From: Cherax quadricarinatus
Lineage: Eukaryota > Arthropoda > Malacostraca > Decapoda > Parastacidae
Direction: 5' to 3'
NCBI RefSeq assembly: GCF_038502225.1
Contig: NC_091300.1
Location: 46,241,788 to 46,305,787, forward strand
Length of the DNA stretch: 64,000 nt
This document shows, one piece after another, positions 33,909 to 45,737 of the stretch. The translations under genes and the position numbers were made by a program. The notes under the pieces were generated by a model, which was not told where the DNA came from, searched no databases, and saw only the letters and a program-made list of their open reading frames with translations. Numbering within the stretch: the stretch's first letter is position 1; the number at the start of each line of letters is the position of its first letter.

Positions 33909-35280
33909 TAGCTTCTCCTAGTGGCATTAAAGACCAAGAAGGGAAGTAACCCTGGGTAAGGACTTGGTACCTTGAAGTCCTTATGGAGGGGAATTCCCCT
34001 TCCAAACACTAAGCCCTCCCACTTTCTTCCTCCCTATCTTCTAGAAGCCAGCATTAGTCTTCAATAAAGGTATGTAATATTTATATAATTGTTAAAAAAA
34101 ATTATTTTTTGTGAATATTTTTGTCTGGAATGGATTAATTGTATTTCCATTAATTTTTATGGGAAATATTATTTCGGTTTTCGGCCATTTCAGCTTTCGG
34201 CTGACGTTCTGGAACAGATTACGGCCGATAACTGAGGGTCCACTGTACATATACTTGTATACAATAGACAAATTAAAATGTAAATAAACATTTAAAATAA
34301 CATTTGCTTACCTTTATTGAAGAGACTTTCTGACATCTAGAAAATACCACCACAGAACAGAAGAGTTAGCCTGTCTTTCATAGGCTTGTCATGTCAGGGC
34401 CTTTTCCTCCTGAGTAATGTAGGTCCTGTTTGGCATTTTCTTTCAAAACATGCCTGTTTCGTCAAAATTGAACACTTGTTGGGGTTTTAATTTTTTAGTA
34501 CCCCTTAAATTCATCCATCTATGATATTTTTTTAAAATTATATAATGAACATGCTACATAACATATAAACAAGATAAATAAACCCCACAGTAGAATAAAT
34601 TAACATAAATGTGTGTATCAACCAAAAACCAGATGCCGTCTTTTGACATCCTTCGCGACTCTCCTCTCTTGTTTACTTGTTCTCTCTCGTTTATTCGTTT
34701 TTATATTGTTTACTCGCCTCTCGCCCTACATTAGGATAACAAATATTTCAAGGCAAGTAGTGAGTGTACTGTACAGTGGACCCTCGGTTAACAAACGCAT
34801 CGCATAACGTTAAATCTGCCCAATGAAGCGTTTGAGCATAAACATTTTTGGCCTGGCTAATGATAAAAAACTCGCCCAGCGTGATTTGTCCCGAATCTGT
34901 CCGTCCAGCCTGAGCGCCTCAGCTGCCCTGCCATCAGTGTTTGCAAGCCAGGGTGGCCGGTTTCATGCATACATTCGATACATTTTTGTATTTTTCCATT
35001 GTTTATAGTGCTTGTAACTGCTAAATAAGCCACCATGGGCCAAAAAAAGCTTCTAGTGCCAATCCTGTGGTAAAAAGGGTGAGAAAAGTTATCGAAATAC
35101 TATCGTACCACGGTCAGCTGTTGATGCACCACTGTCAGCTGTACTACTCGAAGATGTGGAGAGACTGTTGTTGGTGTGGCTTAACGAGAAACAATTAACC
35201 CCAGAGGGTTAGCCACTCAGGATAACCTGAGAAAATCAATGAGTCATTGAGGACTGTCTAACTTATTTCCATTGGGGTCC

Positions 35281-36329
35281 TTAACCTTTTGACTGTTTTG
35301 GTCATATATATACATCTTAGGAGTCAGTGTTTCGGATGCATATATACTCGATAATTCTAGCGGCTTCAAATCAAGCAGGAGAAAGCTGGTAGGCCCACAC
35401 GTGAGAGAATGGGTCTGTGTGGTCAGTGTGCACCACATAAAAAAAAATCCTGCAGCAGGCAGTGCATAATGAGAAAAAAAAACACCATTTTTTTTTTATT
35501 AAAACTCCGACTTTGAGGTGTATTTTCGTATAGTATTTATTGTTGTATTCTCATTTTCATGGTCTCACGTGATAAAATGGAGAACATATTGCAGAAATAG
35601 AGATGATTTTGATTAGTTTCACGATGAAAACAGCCTTAAAATTGAGCTCAAAGTAGCAGAAATGTTCGATTTTTACCAATGTTCAAGAGTAAGCAAATCA
35701 CACCACACATCCAATACACGTCACCTGGGGAGTCTAATATTCTTCACTAGTGCGCTGATATTATTTATACCATTTTTACAATAATGCAGTAGTCTGCATA
35801 ACAGTAAACTTTATTTTTTTTTTTTGATAAAAAATCAAAATAGAAAGCAATAATAATATAAGAGGGGCCTAGAGATGTGACTAATGAACAGAGGATATGT
35901 TACTTTAGTGCCAAGAATGTCTGCATTGTTTATTCTGGACCCTATTTTGAAATTGGCATCGTTTTTAATTTGCATTGCCAATTTCTGACCACTTTATTGG
36001 GTAGTTCAAATCAGTAAATGGGTGGTTTCTTGTACTCATTTGATAGAAAAAATGGAGTTCTAAAGAAATAGCTATGAGTTTGGTCAACTGGAACAACGGA
36101 ATTGGCCAAAAACATGGCTCAAAGTCGGCTAAATCGCCGATGTCACCGAGACCGCTAACTTCGGGGGGGGTGTAATTCCGTGAGTTTTCAACCAAATTTC
36201 GCACGTTTGGTGTCATTTCCATCGGGAAAAGATTCTCTATGATTTCATCAGAATTTTTTTTTTCCCCTAAAAATTTTTCGACATAGAATGACAGTTTCAG
36301 AAAGGGGCTTGTGACAGTCAAAGGGTTAA
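35281..36329 (-). mobile_element. Non-autonomous piggyBac-type element, 1.05 kb
   Basis: TTAA at 35281-35284 and 36326-36329. The host copy at 50052 has the uninterrupted target (GGGGTCCTTAATCTTG, ~51389), with a single TTAA. Confidence 0.92.
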
Positions 36330-36382
36330 TCTTGTACACAGGATACAATCCACACCAGTCGACTAACACCCAGGTGAACAGG

Positions 36383-36770
36383 AAAAAAATGCTTGGAACT
36401 AGTGCTCATATTGGTGAATTTAAGGCCAGCAAAGGTTGGTTTGAGAGATTTAAGAATCATAGTGGCATACACAGTGTGATAAGGCATGGCAAAGCTGAAA
36501 AATTCCAACCCCAATAAGTGTTCAGTTGTGACGAAACAGGCCTGTTCTGGAAGAAAATGCCAAACAGGACCTACATTACTCAGGAGGAAATTGCACTCCG
36601 AGGACACAAGCCTCTGAAAGACAGCCAAACTCTCATGTTTTGTTTTAATGCTAGTGGGGATTGCAAAGTGAAGCCTTTACTCATGTATCACTCTGAAAAT
36701 CCCAGAGTGTTCAAGAAAAACAGTGTCTCATCACTAATCAATACTCTTCAATAAAGGTAAATGTCATTTT
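36383..36770 (+). pseudogene. Tigger (pogo-type) transposase fragment
   Basis: GEFKASKGWFERFKNHSGIH is the end of the CENP-B-type DNA-binding domain. VFSCDETGLFWKKMPNRTYI contains the first catalytic Asp of the DDE core, and CKVKPLLMYHSENPRVFK follows. A stop at 36515 separates them. The remainder of the core is missing where the 36791 insertion and a deletion follow. Confidence 0.85.
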
Positions 36771-36790
36771 AACATTTATATAGTTATATA

Positions 36791-37617
36791 CAGGTCTCCC
36801 TCAACATTCGCGAGGGTTAGGGGATCAACAGCCTCGCGAATGTTGAAAAACCGTGAATGTTTGGTGCCCCAGTATATTGTAGGGAAATATATTACAATAC
36901 TGCTTCCTTAACTTGTTGAACCATGAATAATCATAAAATACATGAAAACGTTGTAAATTGTACTAAAAATATACATGTTATGTTTTAATAACGTATGTTA
37001 TTTAATAATATGTATGTTAATAACATGTATGTTATTAAATACCACAGACTCCACCACTGCCTCCACCACTGTGAGTCCCTACTACCCTCCCTCTGACCCC
37101 CACAACTGGCAGCGAGCCCTCCCACCACTCAGTGTGGTGAGTGTTTTGTTTGTTCATTATTTGCTATTAAACTACAGAATAAATAATGTAAACCCATTCA
37201 TGACTGCATATTGGAATGGCTATTAGGAAAGGTATTAGACGATGACATCATGTGTTTACTCTTGAACACAGCAAAGAATCGAACATTTCTGCTTTTGCTA
37301 ATAATAATAATAGCCATTCCAATATGCAGTCATGAATGGGTTTACATTATTTATACTGTAGTTTAATAGCAAATAATGAACAAACAAAACACTCACCACA
37401 CTGAGTGGTGGGAGGGCTGGCTGCCAGTTGTGGGGGTCGGAGGGAGGGTAGTAGGGACTCGCAGGTGGCGGGAAACTTAAATATGATTTGGCGGCTAGGA
37501 ATTTGGTGGCTGGGAATTTGGCGGTTGGGAATTTGGTGGCTGGGAATTTGGCGGTTGGGAATTCGTGAATGTGTGAAGCCCGTGAAAGTTGAAAACGTGA
37601 ATGTTGAGGGAGACCTG
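36791..37617. mobile_element. Foldback mariner-type element with TA flanks
   Basis: TA at 36789-36790 and 37618-37619; termini CAGGTCTCCCTCAACATTCG and ATGTTGAGGGAGACCTG. Inside, 37068-37222 and 37307-37462 are long inverted arms (about 155 bp). Repeated GGCGGTTGGGAATTTGGTGG units lie near the right end. Confidence 0.8.
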
Positions 37618-37903
37618 TAGTTATTGGATTTCTGCTATTTCTTATGGGAAAAATTAATTCGGCTAATGATAATTTCGTCTAACGATGAGCTCTCAGGAAC
37701 GGATTAATGTCATTACCCGAGGGTCCACTGTATGTATTCTATTACTCCAGGGCGCGGGCGAGTGATCACCTGTGCCCTAGAGCGAACGGGTGGCAGGCGA
37801 GTGATTGCCCACCACACGTTCAGTTTGTGTTTTTACATTGAACTCTGTGTATCTCGTTCTGTCTCGTTTACTATTTCGTTAACTAGTTGGGTCTCATTGT
37901 CGA

Positions 37904-38080
37904 TGGCATCTAAGCTTCTTACTTTAAGTGCCAAGTTAGAAATTATTAAACTTAGTGAACTGACTTCTTTGGGTTATCCTAGGTTCTCTACATTTATGCT
38001 GCTATGTATGATAATCTAACTGTATTTGTGTATACCTGAATAAACTTACTACCAAGGTATGTCAGTGGCTGAGATAACAA
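37904..38080 (+). pseudogene. Start of Tigger family 2 transposase
   Basis: MASKLLTLSAKLEIIKLSEL is the N-terminal helix-turn-helix start typical of pogo/Tigger transposases. The frame then runs into a stop at ~38017. A related start lies on the minus strand near 55220. Confidence 0.55.
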
Positions 38081-38224
38081 TCAAATTCAGTTACATATAG
38101 CAGCATATGTGTAGAGAAGCTAGGATAACCCAAAAATGTCAGTGACTTACTGCTGACATGGAAAAACTTACACTGCCAGTCGCCTTTCACATATTCATAT
38201 TAATATTTTAAAGTAAAGTAAGTG

Positions 38225-38565
38225 TGCGAGGGGCTTGGACTTCCAGCAGGCATGCATGAGCATGTTTGATAGGAGTGAATGGAGACAAATGGTTTTTAAT
38301 ACTTGACGTGCTGTTGGAGTGTGAGCAAAGTAACATTTATGAAGGGGTTCAGGGAAACCGGCAGGCCGGACTTGAGTCCTGGAGATGGGAAGTACAGTGC
38401 CTGCACTCTGAAGGAGGGGTGTTAATGTTGCAGTTTAAAAACTGTAGTGTAAAGCACCCTTCTGGCAAGACAGTGATGGAGCAAATGATGGTGAAAGTTT
38501 TTCTTTTTCGGGCCACCCTGCCTTGGTGGGAATCGGCCAGTGTGATAATAAAAAAAAAAAGTAGC
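38225..38565 (+). mobile_element. 5'-truncated RTE-like LINE 3' end
   Basis: It begins GGGGCTTGGACTTCCAGCAG, like the 3' end of the coding region at 2830-3348, and continues through the 3' UTR to GGCCACCCTGCCTTGGTGGG and an A-run at ~38552. Lies inside Tigger family 2. Confidence 0.8.
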
Positions 38566-38879
38566 AAGTGTACTGTGTGTGTATTTTACTTTTTATTGTT
38601 TTTAATGCATAGTTCTATTTCTAACTTAATATATGTTGGTGTAAACCTGTTATCTAGCATTATAAGTGGGAAAAAAAATGGGGTTTTCACTTCACGGCGG
38701 TAGCCTGGAACCTAACCTACCGTATAAGTGGGGCCCTACTGTACTCATACTGATGGGTGAACACAGACAACCGTTGTAAGGAAACACTCCCAATGTTTCA
38801 ACCCTAACTGGGTATTTAACCTGAACCCTCACTGTGTCAAGCGAGAGCTTTTGCTACCAGGCCACATGCCACCACTTTG

Positions 38880-39391
38880 AGGCACCAGAGAACGTTTCCT
38901 GTTATTCGTACCTCCCCCCTCAGATTTTTGGCCCAGTCTCTTGTGGGGTACAGTAATAAATGCTTTCTTAGTCAAGGAAAATGCAGTCCACCCATTCCTC
39001 CCTCCTGTCTCATTTTTGTTACTTTGTCATAGAATTCCAACAGGTTGGCAAGTCAAAATTTTCCATCTCTGAACCTGTGTTGGTTATTGTATATGAAATC
39101 ACTTCTGTCTGTGCTTTACCACTCCTGATTATGATCTCCATTACTTGGAATGGTACCCATTTCTGTAGACCTTATCTATAGTTCAGTACTTCTGTCTGTC
39201 TCTTTTCTTAAATATAGGAATGACATTTCTTTCTTCAGGATCTCTGGAAACTATCTTAAATACATTGACTTGCTGTAAATCTTGAATAGTGGTTCGGACA
39301 ATTCTTCTGCTTTCTCTCACGGAATTTATGGTGACACCTTGTCAAGTCCCATTGTCTTGGATTTGTCCCTTATATCATATTTTTTTTTTTT
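38880..39391 (-). pseudogene. CR1-like LINE, upstream part of RT, decayed
   Basis: The minus strand shows NLLEFYDKVTKMRQEGG, a decayed match of the C-K-K-A-F-D-T-V-P-H block, and a VIPIFKK-like block. This is the order found in the LINE at 5560-5850. The RT continues at 30530 on the same strand; the 8.3 kb between is inserted. Confidence 0.7.
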
Positions 39392-39521
39392 TTTAACTCT
39401 TGTGTATGTGGTCCAGTATCTTTTGATTTATCATTTTCTCCTAGCCTTTCTGGCACAATTCCTGGTGTTCCAGTCACTTTGCTCTGTTATTTTTAGTAAA
39501 TGAAGTCAGAACCCTGGTGTG
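39392..39521. other. Short unassigned flank
   Basis: T-rich sequence between LINE remnant and piggyBac terminus. Confidence 0.3.
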
Positions 39522-39723
39522 CTAACCCTTGCTGTATTGATTCTCAGAAGCCATTGAAAATAGTAATTATTTTTTCTTCTAAAATGTTAGAGAATATTTT
39601 TCTGATGGTAATGACACCAAAAATGTGAAAGTTAATGGGAACTTAGGGAATTACACAGGCACAAAGTTGGTGGTCAGGGTCTAATTTATGCATTGGCAAT
39701 TTTCACCTACATTGAGTCCCATT

Positions 39724-40793
39724 TTAACCCTTTCAGGGTCTGTCCCGTAGATCTACGGCTTTACGTTCAGGGTCCAAACCGTAGATCTACGTCATGAGTT
39801 CAGCTCACTCTGATAAACTGTGAGTGGTACATTTGGGCCTAGATATGAGAGAATACATCTATGTGGTATGTGTGCACCACATAAAACAAATCCTGCAGCA
39901 CACTGTATAGTGAGAGAAAAAAAACTGAGACCATGATTTTCAATTAAAACAGCAACTTTGCAGTGTTTTTTCGTATGTTTTTTATAGTTGTATTTGTGAT
40001 TTCTTGGTCTCATTTGATAGAATGGAAGACATATTACAGAAATAGAGATGATTTTGATTGGAAATGGCTTGAAACTGAGCTCAAAGTAGCAAAAATGTTA
40101 AATTTTTGCCGATATTCAAGAGTAAACAAACTACCTCACACGTCTAATACACGCCAGCTGGTGGGTCTAATATACATTCACAAATGTGGTGATGATGTTT
40201 ATACAATTATTACAATATTGCATAACAGTAAATCTTCTATTTTTTGGTGTGAATAAAAATTCATTATGTGAATAAAATATCAAAATGGAATCTATTTGTA
40301 AAGCCTCAAAACATAACTAATGAACAGAGGAAATGTTAGTTTAGTGCCAGGAATACCTACATTGTTTATTCTGGACCCTATTTTGAAATTGGAATATTTT
40401 GAACTTTGTGTTAAATTGGCCAAATTACCAACTTCTGATCGCTTTATTTTGTAGTTGAAACAGTTGACTTGGCGATTTCTTCTGCTCAATCGATAGAATA
40501 GAAGTAATACCAGTGAAATAGCTAAGAATTTGGTCGACTGGAATAATGTAATTGGCCTAAAATGGGAGTCAAAGTCGGCAAAATCGCCGATTCGTAAATA
40601 TCGCTGACTCATCAAAATTCGCGAGAGCATAATTTCGTCAATTTTCCATCAAATTTCATACCTTTTGTTTTATTACCTTCACAAAAAGATTCTCAAGCAT
40701 TTCGTAAGAAAAAATAACTAATTTTTTTTTTTTTAAATTCTTGGACACTGGGGCACCACTTCAGATTTGGGCCTTGGACCCTGAAGGGGTTAA
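39724..40793 (+). mobile_element. piggyBac-type non-autonomous element sharing the termini of the 41167 element
   Basis: TTAA at 39724-39727 and 40790-40793. The left end CCCTTTCAGGGTCTGTCCCG and the right end CCTTGGACCCTGAAGGGG match both termini of the transposase-bearing element next door better than the other copies do. Confidence 0.85.
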
Positions 40794-41386
40794 GCCAATT
40801 CCATTTCCTTCAAGTCTGTGGACTGAGCACAAGAAACTGCCCATTCAGCTATCAGAACTATCATGTTACTTATACAGAAGTCAGTAATTTGTCCAATTTT
40901 ACATAAAATTAAACATTCTAATTTAAAAACAGCCAAAAAGAAATGCTAGGTATTTCAGCCACAAAAAACATCCTTTTTCTATTCATTAATCACATCCCCA
41001 GAACTCTTCTATAACACTTGCCTCTCCATTTTCAATCTTTGATCACATAAAAAAAAAATAAGTTTCTTGGCTCCAAGTATAAAAAATGATTGTGGTTTAG
41101 GCTGTCTCAATAATTGAAGCAGACCTAATAAATGCCCATAAAACAAACCGTGAGATAGGGGGGTCCTTAACCCTTTCAGGGTCCGTCCCATAGATCTATG
41201 GCTTCACGTTCAGGGTCCAAACCATAAATCAACGCCAAAATTCTAGCGGCGTCAAATTTAGCGCGAAAACGCTCATAGGCCTACATGTGAGAGAACGGGT
41301 CTGCGTGGTGGGTGTGCGCCGTAAACAAAAATTCTAGGCGACCGCATAGCATTGTGGGAATGCCGGCTCAGTTACCTTCGTTCACC

Positions 41387-44300
41387 ATGCCTTGTCGCAA
41401 GGCAGCTCTCAATCCAAGGAAAATTGGGACTCTCCTCTTCCTATCTGTTAGTTCTGACTCTGATGGAAGTGGAAATGAAGACAAATTCTTTGGCTTTGAT
41501 CAGTTAGTGACAGAAAGGAATGACCAGGATATCGATAATGGCGCAGAAAACCCTGACGATCCTCAACCTTCTTCCTCTGGTGTGGGCACTCCTCAGTCAC
41601 AGTCAGTTGTACCTCATCGCAAGAGAAAACTATTTTCGCGTGGCCAGGCTTCAGTAATGATGATGATAGTAACGTGGATTGTGATTTTATTGCTCTTGAC
41701 GATCATTCGAGTAGTGATAGTGAGGAAACATATTCACCAGTGAAGCGTCGGTATGTACGCTGCCGCATGCGCTTGGGTAGTGTACCCTATGCATTGCCCA
41801 GGGGACGGAGTACATCCCGGAGTACATCCTGTGGCCCTGCACCAGGAATAGACAGTGGAAGTGAGAATGATGTGGCTACACTTGGCATGGATAGACCACA
41901 GGCATCAGTAGATGGTGGTAGTGGTGATGGTAGTGCCATAGCCATGCATGACTCACCAGCCCAGGCTGGGACCCATGGTGCTGACTCCTCAGTTCAAGGA
42001 CAAAGCGGAGCATCAGCCACCAGCCCACCACAACCACAACTACCCGCACAACCAGCCTATGATGTCCAGTATCCACCAGCAAACTGTATCTGGGATTGGC
42101 AGCAAAATCCCAATTTTGTTCCCAAGCCCCACCACTTTGATGACTCTCAAAGTGGAATTCTACCTACTTGTCCCCTTGGAACCACGGCCAATGAACTGGA
42201 ATTTTTTGAAATATTCTTTGACCAGCCCTAGATGGAAACTATTGTCAGGGAAAGTAACAAGTACAGTGGACCCCCGGTTAACGATTTTAATCCGTGCAAG
42301 AGGGGTAATTGTTATGCGAAATAATCGCTATGTGAATGAATTTTCCCCATAAGAAATAATGGAAATCAAATTAATCCGTGCAAGACACCCAAAAGTATGA
42401 AAAAAAAAATTTTACCACATGAAATATACATTTTCCCACACACAAAGAGAAGGATACATGCACAATAGTAGAGTAGTACATGCACAGTATATATTGTGCA
42501 TGTACTAGTCTACTAAATGAAGAATAAATGACACTTACCTTTATTGAAGATGCAGCAATGACTGATAAGACACTGTGTCCTGGGAGTACCTTTTCCTCCT
42601 GAGTACTGTAGGTCCTGTTTGGCATTTTCTTCCAGAACAGGCCTTATCACACTGTGTATGCCACTACGATTCTTAAATCTCTCAAACCAACCTTTGCTGG
42701 CTTTAAATTCACCAATATGAGCACTAGTTCCAGGCATTTTTCCCTGTTCACCTGGGTGTTAGTCGACTTGTGTGGGTTGCATCCTGGGAGACAAGATTAA
42801 GGACCCCAATGGAAATAAGTTAGACAGTCTTCGATGACACTGACTTTTTTGGGTTATCCTGGGTGGCAAATCCTCTGGGGTTAATTGTTTCTTGGTATTC
42901 TCAATAAGCCACACCAACAACGGTGCTACAGCAGCAGCAGCAGCTGACAGTGCAGCAGCAGCAGCAGCAGCAGCTGTACCACCAATAGTAGCGATGGTTG
43001 ATTGGGGTTTATTATACAACCTGGCCAGCTCGGAGACATGCACTCCACTTTCATACTTATCAATGATCTTTTTCTTCATCTCTATTGTAATTCTCACCCT
43101 TATTGCTGTAGGGTTGGCACTAGAAGCTTTCTTGGGGCCCATGGTCACTTATTTTCCAGAAAAAGCACCGAAAACACTGTAATAATACGAAATATTCCGA
43201 TTGTATGCTTGGATGTTACCGCGGAGGCTGGCTGGTAAACAATGCCACCGGCGGAACATGTGAGCGTGGCTCAGGCCGCACATTGGACGCGTCTCGGACG
43301 AAAATCGGTAAGCGGGTTTTTAAGCGGTATGTGAGGCAAAATTTTTGCAATTAAAGTAAGCGGTATGCGAAATAATCGCTATGTGATGCCATCGTTATGC
43401 GGGGGTCCACTGTATTTTGAGTACACCATGGCAAATACGATTATATCACCACAGTCAAGACTACACCGGTGGAAAGAGACGACTGTTGCAGAAATGTATT
43501 TGCTTTTTGCAACAATAATGCTTATGCCTCATGTCTATAAGCATAATATAAAAGCATACTGGTCCACAGATCGGCTAATTTCTACCCCGGTCTTCAGTGA
43601 AATCATCCTAGTGAACAGGTTTATCTTACTGTTACATATGTTGCACTTCTCTGACAAAACCAGGCCTGACAGAAGTGACAGGTTATACAAGATTAGAAAT
43701 GTTTTTATGTATCTGAAACAAAAGTTCAACATGTACTTTTATCCATTCAAGAATCTTGTAATTGACAAGTCTTTGATTTTGTTCAAAGGTAGGCTGTCAT
43801 TCAAGCAGTATATACCGAGCAAGAGGAAATGCTTTGGTATAAAACTGTTTGTACTCTGTGACTGTGACAGTGGCCTGGTATTGGATATTGTTGTATACAC
43901 TGGATGTAAAACATTGAAAGATACCAAGATGTTATTGGGTATCTCAGGTGACATAGAAGCATGATGGCACCTTATCTTGATGAGGGGCATACATTATATA
44001 CCGATAACTTGTACACAAGCCCTTTACTCAGTGATTTCTTGCGAGTGAACAAGACAGATGTGTGTGGCACTGTGCGTTCTAATCCTAAATATATGCCCAG
44101 GTTCAACGCAGGTGCTCGTGGTGATGACATACAGGTGTTTACTGCCAATGACATGGCATTACGGTGGCATGACAAACAAGATGTCACATTGTTGACAACC
44201 ATTCACCGTAACGAAATGAAAGACAGTGGCAAAGTTAATAGAGTGACTATTGAACGTATTCAAAAACCAGTGACAGTGATTGATTATACACAAAACATGC

Positions 44301-44779
44301 GCTTGGTTGACAAATGTGACATGCAGATTGGCTTTGTTGATTGTGTTTGTAAGAGTTACAAGTGGTACGTGAAACTTTTCTTCCATCTCATGGATATTTC
44401 AATGCTCAATGCATAAAATATGTACCAAATAAAGACTGGCAACAGACCACCGTATGGTGAATTTTGTTTGTCTGTTGTCAGACAACTCATAATGAAGTAG
44501 TACCAGGTAACAACACCTGCTATACAACAAGGTCCTCGAATTCCTGAGAATATACCCAAGCGTTTGAGGAGGGAAGGTGATCATTTCATAATGCAGCTTA
44601 CTGCAACTAAGAAGAAATTTGCTCAGAAGAGATGCATTGTCTGTGCACAAACAAAACGACGGCAACAAAGACGCAAAGACACTCGGTTTATGTGCGAGGA
44701 ATGTAAGGTACCTCTGTGCATAGTGTCTTGTTTCAAGGAGTTCCACAAGCTCCAGCAGTTCGAAAACCATGTCCAGTGA
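41387..44779 (+). pseudogene. piggyBac-type transposase, broken
   Basis: It starts MPCRKAALNPRKIG (an ATG at 41360 is also possible) with an acidic, Ser-rich N-terminal region as in piggyBac transposases. A frameshift is at ~41660 and the Tigger insertion is at 42264. The DDE-type core follows: NLVIDKSLILFKGRL (first Asp ~43764), HTLYTDNLYTSPLLSDFL (second Asp ~44003) and MRLVDKCDMQIG (third Asp ~44309). The C-terminal Cys-rich finger is CIVCAQTKRR, then FMCEECKVPLCIVSC. Further frameshifts are at ~43964 and ~44415-44560. It would cut and paste at TTAA and could once have moved the related short elements here; it is not intact now. Confidence 0.9.
42264..43412 (-). mobile_element. Internally deleted Tigger family 1 element
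   Basis: TA at 42262-42263 and 43413-43414; termini CAGTGGACCCCCGGTTAACG and CGTTATGCGGGGGTCCACTG. On the minus strand: MGPKKASSANPTAIRVRITI and KIIDKYESGVHVSELARLYN (pogo-type helix-turn-helix) from 43142, then a GCT repeat coding poly-Ala, then APLLVWLIENTKKQ, then GEFKASKGWFERFKNRSGIH. The catalytic core is deleted. Confidence 0.9.
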
Positions 44780-45153
44780 TTGTAAATATGTAAATATATG
44801 ATAGAACATTAGTATTATACAAGATTTGTGCATGTTTATTGTAATAAACAACAGTGGTAAACAATAATATGATAATAACTTTAGTGCGGTTGTTGTGTTC
44901 AATACAGTGAGTTTATATATATACATTATATACAGTATTGGTCTCTCAGGCCCCAAATGTTAGTAGGAAAAGAAAAAATTAGAAAAGAAAGGAAAATACA
45001 AAAAACGTTAAATAAAGTAATACGCGTATGTGGAAATCGTTGATGTTGCCGCCACCCGGTCATTTTGGGTGAACTTCTTGGCACTGTATCTCGGTAAGTA
45101 CTGATAAGAAAAAAAATTTTTTTTTGTCTTATTACTTTCACAAAAATACATGT

Positions 45154-45631
45154 CTTCTTTCTTTCAACACACTGGCCGTATCCCACCGTGGCAGGGTGGC
45201 CCAAAAGGAAAAACGAAAGTTTCTCCTTTTACATTTAGTAATATATACAGGAGAAGAGGTTACTAGCCCCTTGCTCCCGGCATTTCAGTCGCCTCTTACA
45301 ACACGCATGGCTTATGGAGGAAGAATTCTGTTCCACTTCCCCATGGAGGTAAGAGGAAATAAACAAGAACAAGAACTAGTAAGAAAAATGGAAGAAAACC
45401 CTGAGGGGTGTGTGTATATACATATATGCTTGTACATGTATGTGTAGTGTGACCCAAGTGTAAGTAGAAGTAGCAAGACGTACCTGAAACCTTGCATGTT
45501 TATGAGACAGAAAAATAGACACCAGCAATTCTACCATCATGTAAAACAATTACAGGTTTCAGTTTTACACTCACTTGGCAGGACGGTAGTACCTCCCTGG
45601 GTGGTTGCTGTTTACCAACCTACTACCTAGG
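45154..45631 (-). mobile_element. Complete short element from both ends of the RTE-like LINE, 478 bp
   Basis: A perfect 12-bp duplication AAAAATACATGT flanks it (45142-45153, 45632-45643). The minus strand starts CTAGGTAGTAGGTTGGTAAA (LINE 5' end) and ends GTTGAAAGAAAGAAG (LINE 3' end with a GAAA tail). There is no coding region. Confidence 0.88.
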
Positions 45632-45661
45632 AAAAATACATGTGTACTCTTTAATTCTGTA

Positions 45662-45663
<2 letters not shown>

Positions 45664-45736
<73 letters not shown>

Positions 45737-45737
45737 C
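45664..45737. repeat. Poly-T tract, ~74 bp
   Basis: An uninterrupted T run just inside the right terminus of the piggyBac element; shorter T runs occupy the same place in its relatives. Confidence 0.95.

Larger units (their letters stand above)
32135..34245. mobile_element. Tigger family 1-like MITE expanded by a minisatellite
   Basis: TA at 32133-32134 and 34246-34247; termini CAGTGGACCCCCAGTTATTG and CCGATAACTGAGGGTCCACTG-type (last 16: AACTGAGGGTCCACTG) are inverted. The interior holds a LINE tail and ~63 copies of a 20-bp repeat; no transposase. Confidence 0.8.
31940..34530 (-). mobile_element. Another Tigger-like element, split and incomplete
   Basis: It starts GAGTGGAACCCTGAGTTTTG with a TA on its left. 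It is interrupted by the element at 32135-34245 and resumes at 34248. There the minus strand shows a frameshifted scrap of the transposase (the segment reading MPNRTYITQE elsewhere) near 34410. The right terminus was not found. Confidence 0.45.
34774..37730 (+). mobile_element. Tigger family 1 element with two nested insertions
   Basis: TA at 34772-34773 and 37731-37732; termini CAGTGGACCCTCGGTTAACA and ACCCGAGGGTCCACTG. It holds a decayed transposase, a piggyBac-type element at 35281 and a foldback element at 36791. The order of parts matches the copies at 42264 and 50052. Confidence 0.85.
30780..38741 (+). mobile_element. Tigger-like family 2 element, split by many insertions
   Basis: TA at 30778-30779 and 38742-38743; termini CAGTAGAGCCCTGCTTTATG and GTATAAGTGGGGCCCTACTG are imperfect inverted repeats. 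The left 237 bp match, reversed, the right end of the element at 54863-56260. The part with the start of the transposase is at 37904. The sequence between is mostly nested elements, so continuity as one element is inferred. Confidence 0.55.

Noticed and set aside
32415..34005. Long Cys/Leu/Pro frames (up to 287 residues)
   Set aside because: All three frames of a 20-bp minisatellite; no conserved sequence outside the repeat.
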